Assembly (NCBI RefSeq): GCF_014360585.1
Contig: NZ_JACIXG010000004.1
Location: 1-64,000, forward strand
DNA length: 64,000 nt
Reading direction: 5' to 3'
Source of the DNA: Nocardioides sp.
Lineage (GTDB): Bacteria > Actinomycetota > Actinomycetes > Propionibacteriales > Nocardioidaceae
Shown here: one piece after another, positions 21,610-28,855 of the stretch
Layout: every line of letters begins with the position of its first letter
Position numbering within the stretch: position 1 is the stretch's first letter
The notes under the pieces: generated by a model
Database searches by the model: none
What the model was told of the DNA's origin: nothing
What the model saw: only the letters and a program-made list of their open reading frames with translations
Position numbers and translations under genes: made by a program

Positions 21610-22188
21610 TCACATGTGCGCGACACCGTCGACGATGAGGAGGAGGCCGAAGATCGCGAACAGTGCGGCTGCGCCGTATTTGATGACCTTCTCTGGAAGC
21701 TGACGCCCCAGGAGCGCGCCGACGCCGATCGCGAGAGCATCGGCCGCGACCATGCCGAGGGTCGACCCGATCCAGGTGCCCAGCCAACCTTCCTGGGTTG
21801 CCAAGGTGATCGTCGCGAGCATCGTCTTGTCGCCGAGCTCGGCGAGGAAGAACGCAACCCCGACGGCCAGGAGGGCCATGCCACGGCTGTTGCGGGCTTT
21901 GCTGGCCTCGTCCTCCGTGAGTTCATCTCCACGCAGGGTCCAGGCGGCGAACAGCAGGAACGCGACCCCCGCAACGAGGGTGATGTATTGCTGATAGTCG
22001 GCAAAGGCATCACCGATGAGGGCGCCGATGCCGACCGATGCCAGGTGGACGATCGCAGTTGCGGCGGTGATCCCGAGGATCACGTCGCGAGCCCGATAGC
22101 GGGTGGCGAACGTCATCGCCATGAGTTGGCTCTTGTCACCGAGCTCGGCGACGAAGATCACTGCTGTCGAAAGCAGGAAGGCGTACAC
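21610..22188 (-). CDS. UPF0016/TMEM165 (GDT1) family Mn2+ exporter
   Basis: A 192-residue, six-helix transporter with two family motifs, ELGDKS (residues 15-20) and ELGDKT (117-122), separated by a charged loop. Bacterial members such as MneA export manganese. The GTG at 22188 (VYAFLLSTAV) is chosen because GGAGAGGA lies six bases upstream. The long leader upstream looks like a yybP-ykoY manganese riboswitch, which supports Mn2+ as the cargo. Confidence 0.88.
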   Translation of the reverse strand: MYAFLLSTAVIFVAELGDKSQLMAMTFATRYRARDVILGITAATAIVHLASVGIGALIGDAFADYQQYITLVAGVAFLLFAAWTLRGDELTEDEASKARNSRGMALLAVGVAFFLAELGDKTMLATITLATQEGWLGTWIGSTLGMVAADALAIGVGALLGRQLPEKVIKYGAAALFAIFGLLLIVDGVAHM

Positions 22189-22234
22189 AGGGTTTCCTCT
22201 CCGGCACACTGGCCGGAGGAGCCCGCGTAGACGT

Positions 22235-22395
22235 GGACTTCCCTTCGACCAGGCACGTCACGTTGATACGGGTGTCTGATCGAAGGTCTCGTCCGCCGGT
22301 TTGCGAGCGATGCTCGCGTCGTGGCCTGTTGCGCCGGGCCGGTGAGGCCAGTGTGTCGACGCAACTGTTGAGGACTACTCCCCTTCGAGGACGAG
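22235..22395 (-). promoter_or_regulatory. yybP-ykoY-like manganese riboswitch
   Basis: On the minus strand the leader of the UPF0016 gene has GAAGGGGAGTAG, two GC-rich hairpins, and then GAGACCTTCG, with a later TCGAAGG that can pair back to it. This matches the conserved 5' GGGGAGUAG and 3' GAGACC landmarks of the yybP-ykoY class. Boundaries are approximate; no covariance search was run. Confidence 0.7.
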
Positions 22396-22479
22396 CCTAG
22401 GGCACGGTCCAGGAGCATTCCCAGCGGGGCGACTGTTGATCTTGGTCACTCGCCGTTCGAGCAATGGGTAACCCGCCGG

Positions 22480-22596
22480 GGACGTGAACATCTGCTGAAA
22501 GCGAGCTACGGCTGGACACGGCCGGACAAGCGAAACACCCCGGTGTGGCAGATGAAGGATTCGAACCTTCGAAGGTAAAAGCCGACGAACTTACAG
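22480..22596 (-). repeat. Duplicated tRNA-Tyr 3' part and flank (left island boundary)
   Basis: Positions 22546-22596 match the tRNA-Tyr gene at 26095 from the anticodon loop to the 3' end (acceptor and T arms intact, anticodon stem diverged). Positions 22480-22545 match the downstream flank 25990-26055, including GACAAGCGAAACACCCCGGT. The terminator hairpin seen at the right copy is deleted here. The fragment cannot form a tRNA. Confidence 0.85.
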
Positions 22597-22642
22597 AGCG
22601 TCGGTCACACCAACCCTGACCTGCCTGAACACTCATTACGCC

Positions 22643-22957
22643 GTGGGCGCGGACGCGCCCCGGACGTACGGACCTCACCAGGAGCACGCAGGCCTGCCAC
22701 AGGTGGCCCTCGGCCCGGAGCTGCGCCCCGACGCTGCCGAAGCCTTCCACGGCGCTGCGGCCCTGCTCAGGCTGGTCGAGGACTCCGTCGCCGCCGAGGA
22801 CAAGCTGAGCACCTGCTGTCGGTCGATCGACGACTTCGCCGCCACGACCCGGGACATGCGCAGGCAGACCAAGGAGGAGCTCTTCGCCGCCGGCAGCCTC
22901 GTCGTCGTGCTCCGCCGGATGCTGACGTCGGTCACTCCGGTGCGGGACTCCGACTGA
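22643..22957 (+). CDS. Hypothetical small helical protein
   Basis: A 104-residue frame with a strong GC bias at third positions from about residue 28 onward (LLRLVEDSVAAEDKLS, TRDMRRQTKEELFAAG). No family recognised. The GTG start has no clear ribosome-binding site, and the first 25 residues may not be translated. It lies inside the tRNA-Tyr-bounded segment, convergent with the PRC-barrel gene; it may be a remnant. Confidence 0.4.
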   Translation: MGADAPRTYGPHQEHAGLPQVALGPELRPDAAEAFHGAAALLRLVEDSVAAEDKLSTCCRSIDDFAATTRDMRRQTKEELFAAGSLVVVLRRMLTSVTPVRDSD

Positions 22958-22960
22958 CCC

Positions 22961-23311
22961 TCAGCGGATGTCCCGAAGCCGCTCGAAGTCGCCGGGCTTG
23001 ACCCGCACCACTCCCTCGTTCCAGTCGATCGCGTCGATGTCGTCCCACTCGACATAGAACGCGTGCCGGTGCAGCCAGCGCACGAACCTGCGCAGCACCC
23101 ACGGTCCGTGGGTGCGGTTGCGGTCGTAGCCGAGCAGCGAGCCGGTCCCCCGCTGGGCCACGATGATCCCGGCAAGCCGGTAGCCGTGCTGGTTGTCCTC
23201 GCGACGCTCGAAACGGACGTCGCCGACGTACCCGGCCGACTGGCCCGTGTGGTCCTCCACCGGCATGTGCAACAGGTCACCGAGCCGGTGTCGCTCGTGC
23301 TGCGTCGTCAT
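22961..23311 (-). CDS. PRC-barrel-like protein A
   Basis: A 116-residue protein whose N-terminal half (LGDLLHMPVEDHTGQSAGYV) looks like a PRC-barrel strand set: a modified-ligand/surface-binding beta barrel. It is last in the operon with the Nramp transporter and overlaps PRC-barrel protein B by ATGA. Its role is unknown; control or assembly of the transporter is a guess from position. Confidence 0.6.
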   Translation of the reverse strand: MTTQHERHRLGDLLHMPVEDHTGQSAGYVGDVRFERREDNQHGYRLAGIIVAQRGTGSLLGYDRNRTHGPWVLRRFVRWLHRHAFYVEWDDIDAIDWNEGVVRVKPGDFERLRDIR

Positions 23312-23682
23312 TTCGCCCCCGGGATTCGAGTGATCACGTGTTCCCGCATCCAGACCTCGAACCCCTCCACGTCGACGTCGGACCGGGGGATCTTGAGGTG
23401 CACGGCGTTGTCGATGTGGTCGACATCCTCGATCCGGATCCGGTCCGGCTCACCAGTGGTGGATCCGGACAGGCGCTCCCACACCGCCTTCATGTAGAAG
23501 CCGATCAGTCCGCCGGTACGTGGGCCCAGTGCCCCGGGACCCACCAGCAGCTCGGTGACCCGCCAGGTGCCGTCCGATTGCCGCTCGATCGTCACGTCGT
23601 CGACCTTGCCGACCATCCGGGTGTCGCTTGCGATGATCTGCCGGTCGAGGAGCTGCAGCGCAGCGTCGTAGGTCTCCTTCAT
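23308..23682 (-). CDS. PRC-barrel-like protein B
   Basis: A 124-residue protein starting MKETYDAALQLLDRQIIASD, followed by MVGKVDDVTIER, the usual PRC-barrel opening (a change of function signalled by KVDDV). A central glycine-rich stretch and a C-terminal EVWMREHVITRIPG follow. It starts at a TGATG overlap with the Nramp stop and runs on into PRC-barrel protein A, so the three are coupled. Confidence 0.65.
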   Translation of the reverse strand: MKETYDAALQLLDRQIIASDTRMVGKVDDVTIERQSDGTWRVTELLVGPGALGPRTGGLIGFYMKAVWERLSGSTTGEPDRIRIEDVDHIDNAVHLKIPRSDVDVEGFEVWMREHVITRIPGAK

Positions 23683-24911
23683 CACTGTCCCATCTTGGTC
23701 CAGACCATCAACGGCAGTGCCGCCACCGACGCCACCACGACGATCACCATGTAGACGCTGCCGAAGAAGTTCGCCAGCACGCCGTTCGTGTGCTTGCCCA
23801 TGTAGTCCTCGTCGTTGGCGACGATCAGGATCGGGAGATAGGTCAACGGGAGCGCCACGGCGGAGAAGACCACGGAGAACTCGGTCACCATGATTGGGTC
23901 GATCGTGGTCAGCAGCACGACTGCCGCCAGGACCGCAGAGAGCAGCATCATCGCGTGGAAGCGGGAGGCCTGGGTGGGGGTGACGTACTTGCCCCACTGC
24001 CAGCCGAAGTACTGCGAGATGCTGTAGCCCACCGACAATCCCGTCTCGCAGGCGGCACCGAAGGTGGCTCCGAAGAAGCCCACCAGGGCGACTGCCAGCC
24101 CGATCTTTCCGAGCTCGGTGGCCACCGGAAGGCCGACCTGCGAAAGGGAGCTGACGTCCACGCCCAGCGGACCCAACGTGAGCGCGGCCGCTCCGGCGAT
24201 GCCCAGGGACAGCAGGCCGCCGAGCGGGAAGCCGATGAAGACGTTGGCCCGCATGACCGGGATGTCCCGCTCGGACCACCCTTCCTCGACTCCTCCGGAG
24301 GAGAAGAAGAAGACCTCGTAGGGCGTCATCGCGGCCCCGAACAACGCCACGCCGTAGTAGGCGTACGTCGACCAGTCCTCGTCGCCGGGCTTGGCGAAGG
24401 TGGCCGCCTGCTCGGCGAGGTGACCCCAGTCCGGTCCCATCTGCCAGAAGGCGACCGCGAAGGCGATCAGGCCCAGCCCGAGCAGACCGAAGGCGTTCTC
24501 TATGATGGAGAACTTCACCCGCCACAGCACCAGCCACACCAGGGCTGCCACGATCGGGATCCACAAGAACCGCTGGACGCTGGTGGCGAGCTCGAGCGCC
24601 AGCGCGATACCGCCGATCTCGGCGATGAAGGTCAGCCCGGTCACTCCCATCGACGCGGTCAGGTTGGCGAGGCCGAGCCGCGGCCCCAGGCGCTCCCGGA
24701 CCAGGTCGAACGTGGAGCGCCCACTCGCGGCTGCCACCCGCCCGGACATCTCGGCGAAGACCATGATCCCGAGGATCCCGACCACGGTGACCCACGCGAG
24801 CGACAGCCCGAAGCGGGCACCGACCTGGGCGCTGGTGACCAGGTCCCCGATGTCGACGAAGCCGCCGATGGCGGTCAGCACGCCCAGGGTGAGCGCGAAG
24901 ATCTTCTTCAT
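23682..24911 (-). CDS. Nramp family divalent metal transporter with altered metal site
   Basis: A 409-residue, 11-helix Nramp-fold transporter. The TM1 motif is DIGD where classical Nramp has DPGN, and the TM6 segment is GAAMTPYEVF where classical proteins have GAxVMPH, so the metal-binding Asn, Met and His are replaced by Asp, Thr and Tyr. Loss of the Met thioether is known to relax selectivity against Mg2+/Ca2+ in Nramp mutants, so cargo other than Mn2+ is possible (inference). It overlaps a lipoprotein gene upstream by ATGA. A Mn-exporter gene lies 1.5 kb away outside the island. Confidence 0.82.
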   Translation of the reverse strand: MKKIFALTLGVLTAIGGFVDIGDLVTSAQVGARFGLSLAWVTVVGILGIMVFAEMSGRVAAASGRSTFDLVRERLGPRLGLANLTASMGVTGLTFIAEIGGIALALELATSVQRFLWIPIVAALVWLVLWRVKFSIIENAFGLLGLGLIAFAVAFWQMGPDWGHLAEQAATFAKPGDEDWSTYAYYGVALFGAAMTPYEVFFFSSGGVEEGWSERDIPVMRANVFIGFPLGGLLSLGIAGAAALTLGPLGVDVSSLSQVGLPVATELGKIGLAVALVGFFGATFGAACETGLSVGYSISQYFGWQWGKYVTPTQASRFHAMMLLSAVLAAVVLLTTIDPIMVTEFSVVFSAVALPLTYLPILIVANDEDYMGKHTNGVLANFFGSVYMVIVVVASVAALPLMVWTKMGQ

Positions 24912-25360
24912 CGGGCGCGCACCTCCTCCAGCTTGCGGTGCAGGTCCTTCGCGAGCTTCGAGAGCTGCTTCTCCAGCTTCGCGAAGTCCCCGGCGCTATC
25001 TCGTGACACCGCGATCCGGGTGTCGGTGACCGCACTCGACGCGTCCGACATCAGTGTCGAGGTCGAGGAATAGAGCTGGTCCAGCTGCCTGGGCGGGTTC
25101 AGCGCGTCATATCCACCACTCGCGGCGGACAGGGAGTCCTGGGCGTCGTGGACGGCGATCTCCGCATAGTTCGTCAACATGTCTTCGCGCATCAGCAGCC
25201 GCAGCACCAGGAGCGTCGACTCCACCGCCGAGACGGTCTGCTCGATCGCGAGCTCGCTCCGGTCCCGGAAGGTGTCCTGGTCCGGGGACTGCGGGACGCA
25301 ACCGGCAAGCAGCAGGGCGGCCACGACGATGAGGGGGCTGCGTGTCAGGTCTCGGCGCAT
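24908..25360 (-). CDS. Lipoprotein in the Nramp operon
   Basis: A 150-residue predicted lipoprotein: signal MRRDLTRSPLIVVAALLLAG with lipobox LLAGC at about residue 20. The mature part is helical, with a Lys/Glu-rich C-terminal coiled coil (KLEKQLSKLAKDLHRKLEEV). The ATG at 25360 overlaps the stop of the upstream 30-residue membrane peptide (TGATG), and its own end overlaps Nramp. It is likely an extracytoplasmic partner of the transporter. Confidence 0.72.
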   Translation of the reverse strand: MRRDLTRSPLIVVAALLLAGCVPQSPDQDTFRDRSELAIEQTVSAVESTLLVLRLLMREDMLTNYAEIAVHDAQDSLSAASGGYDALNPPRQLDQLYSSTSTLMSDASSAVTDTRIAVSRDSAGDFAKLEKQLSKLAKDLHRKLEEVRAR

Positions 25361-25452
25361 CAACGGCCCGCCCGAAGCAGGAACCAGCACAGGCCCACGA
25401 TGGCGGCCAACAGCAACAACCACCCGGTGGTCAGGGCCATCGTGTGAGTCAT
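25360..25452 (-). CDS. 30-residue single-span membrane peptide
   Basis: A 30-codon gene: MTHTMALTTG, then a hydrophobic span WLLLLAAIVGLCWFLL and the basic end RAGR. GAGGAGG lies eight bases upstream of the ATG, and the stop overlaps the lipoprotein start (TGATG). It appears to be the first gene of the Nramp operon and probably sits in the membrane with its Arg end in the cytoplasm. No family recognised. Confidence 0.6.
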   Translation of the reverse strand: MTHTMALTTGWLLLLAAIVGLCWFLLRAGR

Positions 25453-25560
25453 CGCGGCGTCCTCCTCGGACAGCGTTCGTTGAGCGGACAGACCAGGGGT
25501 ACCCCCACGACTGGGAAATATGCTGGGACCCGGCATCACAGTCGAGGCACGGGGCGAAGC

Positions 25561-25958
25561 GATGGTCGATTCTCCCAACGACGAGCGCGGTCGACTCCTG
25601 TCCCAGTTGGCCGCACTCTGACGGCCCTTCCGGAGGACCAGCCCCAGACCTGGCGGCTGTGCGAGGTCGTGCGCCGGATCCTCGGCGCCGACGGAGCCGT
25701 CATCACAGTCGAGTACCTCGCTCACGCGAGCGCCGGTCGGCGCGACCGACGATATCGCCGGCGCACTCGAGGACATCCAGGTGGTCGGGAGGTCCAGGCT
25801 TCGACGCTGCCCGGTCCCAAGAGGGTCGTGACCGCCGATCTGCGGACCGCCTCCGACCATTGGCCGAGCTCGCGCAGTCGCTCGAGCACCATGCCTACGC
25901 ACTGGCGACAGACACCGCGGAGGCCGCCCGACAGGTGGTCGATCGCGAGATCAACTAG
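25561..25958 (+). pseudogene. GAF-domain regulator pseudogene with several frameshifts
   Basis: Successive pieces in different frames read as a GAF-type protein: MVDSPNDERGRLLSQLAAL, then PQTWRLCEVVRRILGADGAV, ATDDIAGALEDIQVV, GGPGFDAARSQE, and a final ELAQSLEHHAYALATDTAEA ending at the stop near 25958. At least three frame changes are needed, so it is broken. It supports the view that this segment is a decaying insertion. Confidence 0.65.
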
Positions 25959-26043
25959 GAGTCGAGGGCCGACATCGCGGACGCGTATCGGACGTGAACA
26001 CCGTCAGTCAGTGGGCTATGGCCGGACACAGCCAGACAAGCGA

Positions 26044-26085
26044 AACACCCCGGTGGCCAACGTTTCCGCTGGCCACCGGGGTGTT
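26044..26085 (-). terminator. Intrinsic terminator of tRNA-Tyr
   Basis: A 19-bp stem with one mismatch (AACACCCCGGTGGCCAACG against CGCTGGCCACCGGGGTGTT) and a short loop, ten bases past the tRNA-Tyr 3' end on the minus strand. Confidence 0.85.
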
Positions 26086-26094
26086 CTCCCAGTG

Positions 26095-26177
26095 TGGCAG
26101 ATGAAGGATTCGAACCTTCGAAGGCATAAGCCGACGGATTTACAGTCCGCTCCCATTGGCCGCTCGGGCAATCTGCC
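26095..26177 (-). tRNA. tRNA-Tyr (GTA anticodon)
   Basis: An 83-nt type II tRNA. The acceptor stem GGCAGAT pairs with ATCTGCC, the anticodon loop CTGTAAA carries GTA, a long variable arm is present (TCGGCTTATGCC), and the T arm contains GGTTCGAATCC. CCA is not encoded. Its 3' part is duplicated at 22546-22596, marking an integration boundary. Confidence 0.93.
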
Positions 26178-26315
26178 TGGGTTGTACGCGTGCCCCTGCG
26201 AAGGGGATCGCGACAGCAATAAACGATAGCGCAGGGGCTGGCGGCGCACGAAAACGGCACGAGGTTCTAGGGTGAAGGCACCACAGACCTGGTCAGAAGC
26301 TAGAGGAGAAGAGTC

Positions 26316-26807
26316 ATGGCTGACTCATCGTTCGACATCGTGAGCAAGATCGACCGTCAGGAGGTCGACAACGCGCTGAGCCAGACCGCGCGCGAGGTCG
26401 CGACGCGGTTCGACTTCAAGGGGACCAACGCGACCATCGAGTGGAGCGGTGATCAGGCGATCGAGATCTCCGCCTCCGCGGACGACCGCGCGAGCGCGGT
26501 GCTCTCGGTCTTCCAGGACAAGCTGATCAAGCGCCAGCAGTCGCTGAAGATCCTCGACGCGAGCGAGCCGCGCCAGTCGGGGCAGCTGTCGAAGATCTCG
26601 ATCACGCTCAAGGAGGGCATCTCCTCCGAGGACGCGAAGAAGATCTCCAAGCTGATCCGCGACGAGGGGCCCAAGGGGGTCAAGGCGCAGATCCAGGGCG
26701 ACGAGCTCCGTGTCTCCTCAAAGAAGCGCGACGACCTGCAGACCGTGATCTCGCTGGTCAAGGGGCAGGACTACGACTTCGCGGTGCAGTTCATCAACTA
26801 CCGCTGA
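26316..26807 (+). CDS. yajQ: YajQ family nucleotide-binding protein
   Basis: A 163-residue YajQ protein ([69 protein letters not shown]). The family binds nucleotides, including cyclic di-GMP in some bacteria, and acts as a cytoplasmic effector. AGAGGAGAAGAGTC precedes the ATG. The next gene starts five bases after its stop. Confidence 0.93.
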   Translation: MADSSFDIVSKIDRQEVDNALSQTAREVATRFDFKGTNATIEWSGDQAIEISASADDRASAVLSVFQDKLIKRQQSLKILDASEPRQSGQLSKISITLKEGISSEDAKKISKLIRDEGPKGVKAQIQGDELRVSSKKRDDLQTVISLVKGQDYDFAVQFINYR

Positions 26808-26811
26808 GCCG

Positions 26812-27306
26812 GTGGCCTACGAGCACCCGAAGGCCACCGCCGAGATCGATGCCCCGATCGAGGTGGTCTGGCGGGTGATGGTCGACACCGAGGCGTACGC
26901 CGCATGGAACCCTTTCGTCGTCCGGGCCGAGACCGCTCAGCCGGCTGCGGTGGGCAATCCGATCGTCCTGCATGTGGCCTGGGCCAACGGCGCCCGCGCG
27001 CGCTCACCGGAGCGGATCTCGGCGCTCGAGGCACCGGTCGTCGGCGAGGGCGGGGTCGTGGAGGCGTACCTCGCCTATGTCTACGAGGGCTGGCCCGCGC
27101 GGCTCGGCCTGGTCCGCGGCGTACGACACCAACGACTGGCCCAGCGAACCGACGGCCCGACGCGTTATGAGACCGTCGAGGAGTTCTCCGGTCCGCTGGT
27201 CGGGCTGGCTGGTCCGGAGCGCGTCGCGGACGGATTCCGGCGGCACGCGGACGCCCTCAAGAGGCGCGCAGAGGCCCTCGCGAGTGAAAGTGGACTTGAC
27301 CACTAG
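26812..27306 (+). CDS. SRPBCC (polyketide cyclase/START-like) protein
   Basis: A 164-residue SRPBCC-fold protein (ATAEIDAPIEVVWRVMVDTE, YAAWNPFVV, RYETVEEFSGPL) likely binding a hydrophobic ligand; the ligand is unknown. The GTG start is close behind yajQ, suggesting coupling. The C-terminal helix (FRRHADALKRRAE) closes the cavity, as in the family. Confidence 0.75.
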   Translation: MAYEHPKATAEIDAPIEVVWRVMVDTEAYAAWNPFVVRAETAQPAAVGNPIVLHVAWANGARARSPERISALEAPVVGEGGVVEAYLAYVYEGWPARLGLVRGVRHQRLAQRTDGPTRYETVEEFSGPLVGLAGPERVADGFRRHADALKRRAEALASESGLDH

Positions 27307-27345
27307 ATTGAGCGAAATTCTGCATTCATCTGCAAGAATGTGGCC

Positions 27346-27804
27346 GTGCGAGTATCTGCCAAGTCCGATTACGCTCTCCGCGCCCTCATCGAGATGGCCG
27401 CGCGTGAGGACGGAAAAGCTGTCAGCGCCGAGGAGCTCGGCCGCGCCCAGGACATCCCCCACGGCTTCCTGCAGGCGATCCTCGCCGACCTCCGCAAGGC
27501 CGGTGTCGTCATCTCGCAACGGGGCCAGTCAGGCGGCTGGCGGCTGGCTCGTAAGGCCTCGGACGTCTCCGTCGCCGACGTGATCCGCGCGGTCGACGGC
27601 CCGCTGGTCTCGGTCTACGGGCTCCGCCCGGAGGCGGTCACCTACAACGAGCGCGCCGACGTCCTCCAGCACGTCTGGATCGCCGCGCGCGACTCGCTGC
27701 GCGAGGTCTTCGAGAAGGTCTCGATCGCCGAGCTCGCCACCCGCGAGCTGCCCGACGAGGTCACCACCCGCACCGCCCGCGACGATGCCTGGCTGCCTCA
27801 CTGA
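27346..27804 (+). CDS. Rrf2 family regulator without Fe-S cysteines
   Basis: A 152-residue Rrf2-type winged-helix regulator (MRVSAKSDYALRALIEMA, IPHGFLQAILADLRKAGVV, SQRGQSGGWRLA). No Cys is present, so it cannot bind an Fe-S cluster like IscR/NsrR; it resembles CymR-type members. The GTG at 27346 is chosen because MRVSAKSDYALRAL is the family N-terminus; a GTG two codons earlier is possible. The target is unknown. Confidence 0.85.
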   Translation: MRVSAKSDYALRALIEMAAREDGKAVSAEELGRAQDIPHGFLQAILADLRKAGVVISQRGQSGGWRLARKASDVSVADVIRAVDGPLVSVYGLRPEAVTYNERADVLQHVWIAARDSLREVFEKVSIAELATRELPDEVTTRTARDDAWLPH

Positions 27805-27852
27805 GGTTCTCGCGCGGTGTTTCGCCGAGGCGGGGGTGGGTTCCGGCCCGAT

Positions 27853-28770
27853 CTAGGCGCCGGTAGTGCTCAGCGGAGCGACACTCGCCCGCAGCACCTT
27901 GCGGCGGTGATGGACAGCCTCGACGCTGAAGATGATCAGCGCGACCCAGACGATCGCGAAGCCGGCCCAGCGCCCGGGAGGCATCGCCTCATGGGCGATG
28001 AAGACGCCGACGGCGAACTGCAGGATGGGCGCGAGGTACTGGAGCAGCCCGATCGTCACCATCGGCACCCGGATCGCGGCCGCGCCGAAGCAGGCCAGCG
28101 GCACCACGGTGGCGACTCCTAGGCTGATCAGGAGGACGACGTGGAGCAGGCCGTTCCCGGAGAGCGTGCCGTTCCCGGTGGCCTGGAGGGCGACGACGAG
28201 AGCGAGCGCGAACAGAGCCGTCACGGCGGTCTCGACGGCCAGCGACTCGAACGGACCGACCCCTGCGCTCTTCTTCAGCAGCCCGTAGGTGCCGAAGGAG
28301 AACGCCAGCACGAGCGCCACCCACGGCAGCCGCCCGTAGTCGAAGGTGAGGACGAGGACCGCGGTGAAGGCGATCCCCAGCGCCACCCACTGCAGCTTCC
28401 GCATCCGCTCCCGCAGGATGATCACGCCCATCAACATCGTGACCAGCGGGTTGGTGAAGTAGCCCAGGCTCGTCTCCACGATCCGCCCGTTGTTCACGCC
28501 CCAGATGTACGTCACCCAGTTGATCGAGATCACCGCGGCCGCAGCCGCCAGCAGCACCAGCTTGCGCCGGTCGCGCAGGATCGCCGCCACCTGCTTGCGG
28601 CGCCCCACGATGAGCACCAGCGCTCCGGCCACGACGAGCGACCACAGGATCCGGTGCCCCAGGATCTCCCACGCGCCGGCGGGCTCCAGGAGCGGGAAAT
28701 AGAGCGGGAACGCACCCCACATGATGTACGCCGCGGCGCCGAACATCACTCCACGCCGCTGCTCGTTCAC
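27853..28770 (-). CDS. rarD: RarD/EamA family transporter
   Basis: A 305-residue protein with ten membrane segments and the RarD signature (GVMFGAAAYIMWGAFPLYF, WEILGHRILWSLV, INWVTYIWGVNNGRIVETSLGYF). RarD proteins are drug/metabolite-type exporters of unproven substrate (chloramphenicol sensitivity in E. coli). The ATG is near a purine-rich region; it is monocistronic. Confidence 0.9.
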   Translation of the reverse strand: MNEQRRGVMFGAAAYIMWGAFPLYFPLLEPAGAWEILGHRILWSLVVAGALVLIVGRRKQVAAILRDRRKLVLLAAAAAVISINWVTYIWGVNNGRIVETSLGYFTNPLVTMLMGVIILRERMRKLQWVALGIAFTAVLVLTFDYGRLPWVALVLAFSFGTYGLLKKSAGVGPFESLAVETAVTALFALALVVALQATGNGTLSGNGLLHVVLLISLGVATVVPLACFGAAAIRVPMVTIGLLQYLAPILQFAVGVFIAHEAMPPGRWAGFAIVWVALIIFSVEAVHHRRKVLRASVAPLSTTGA

Positions 28771-28855
28771 GTCGCAACGGTACTGCCAGGGCCGGGAATC
28801 CCTTTACCGAATATCGCGCTGCGGAACTTCGCCCGCCGAGCCCCTGCCTCGGCGG

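Noticed and set aside
22397-22750. Minus-strand frame across the island boundary
   Set aside because: It runs through the tRNA-Tyr remnant and the riboswitch leader; the sequence is non-coding RNA and flank, not a protein.
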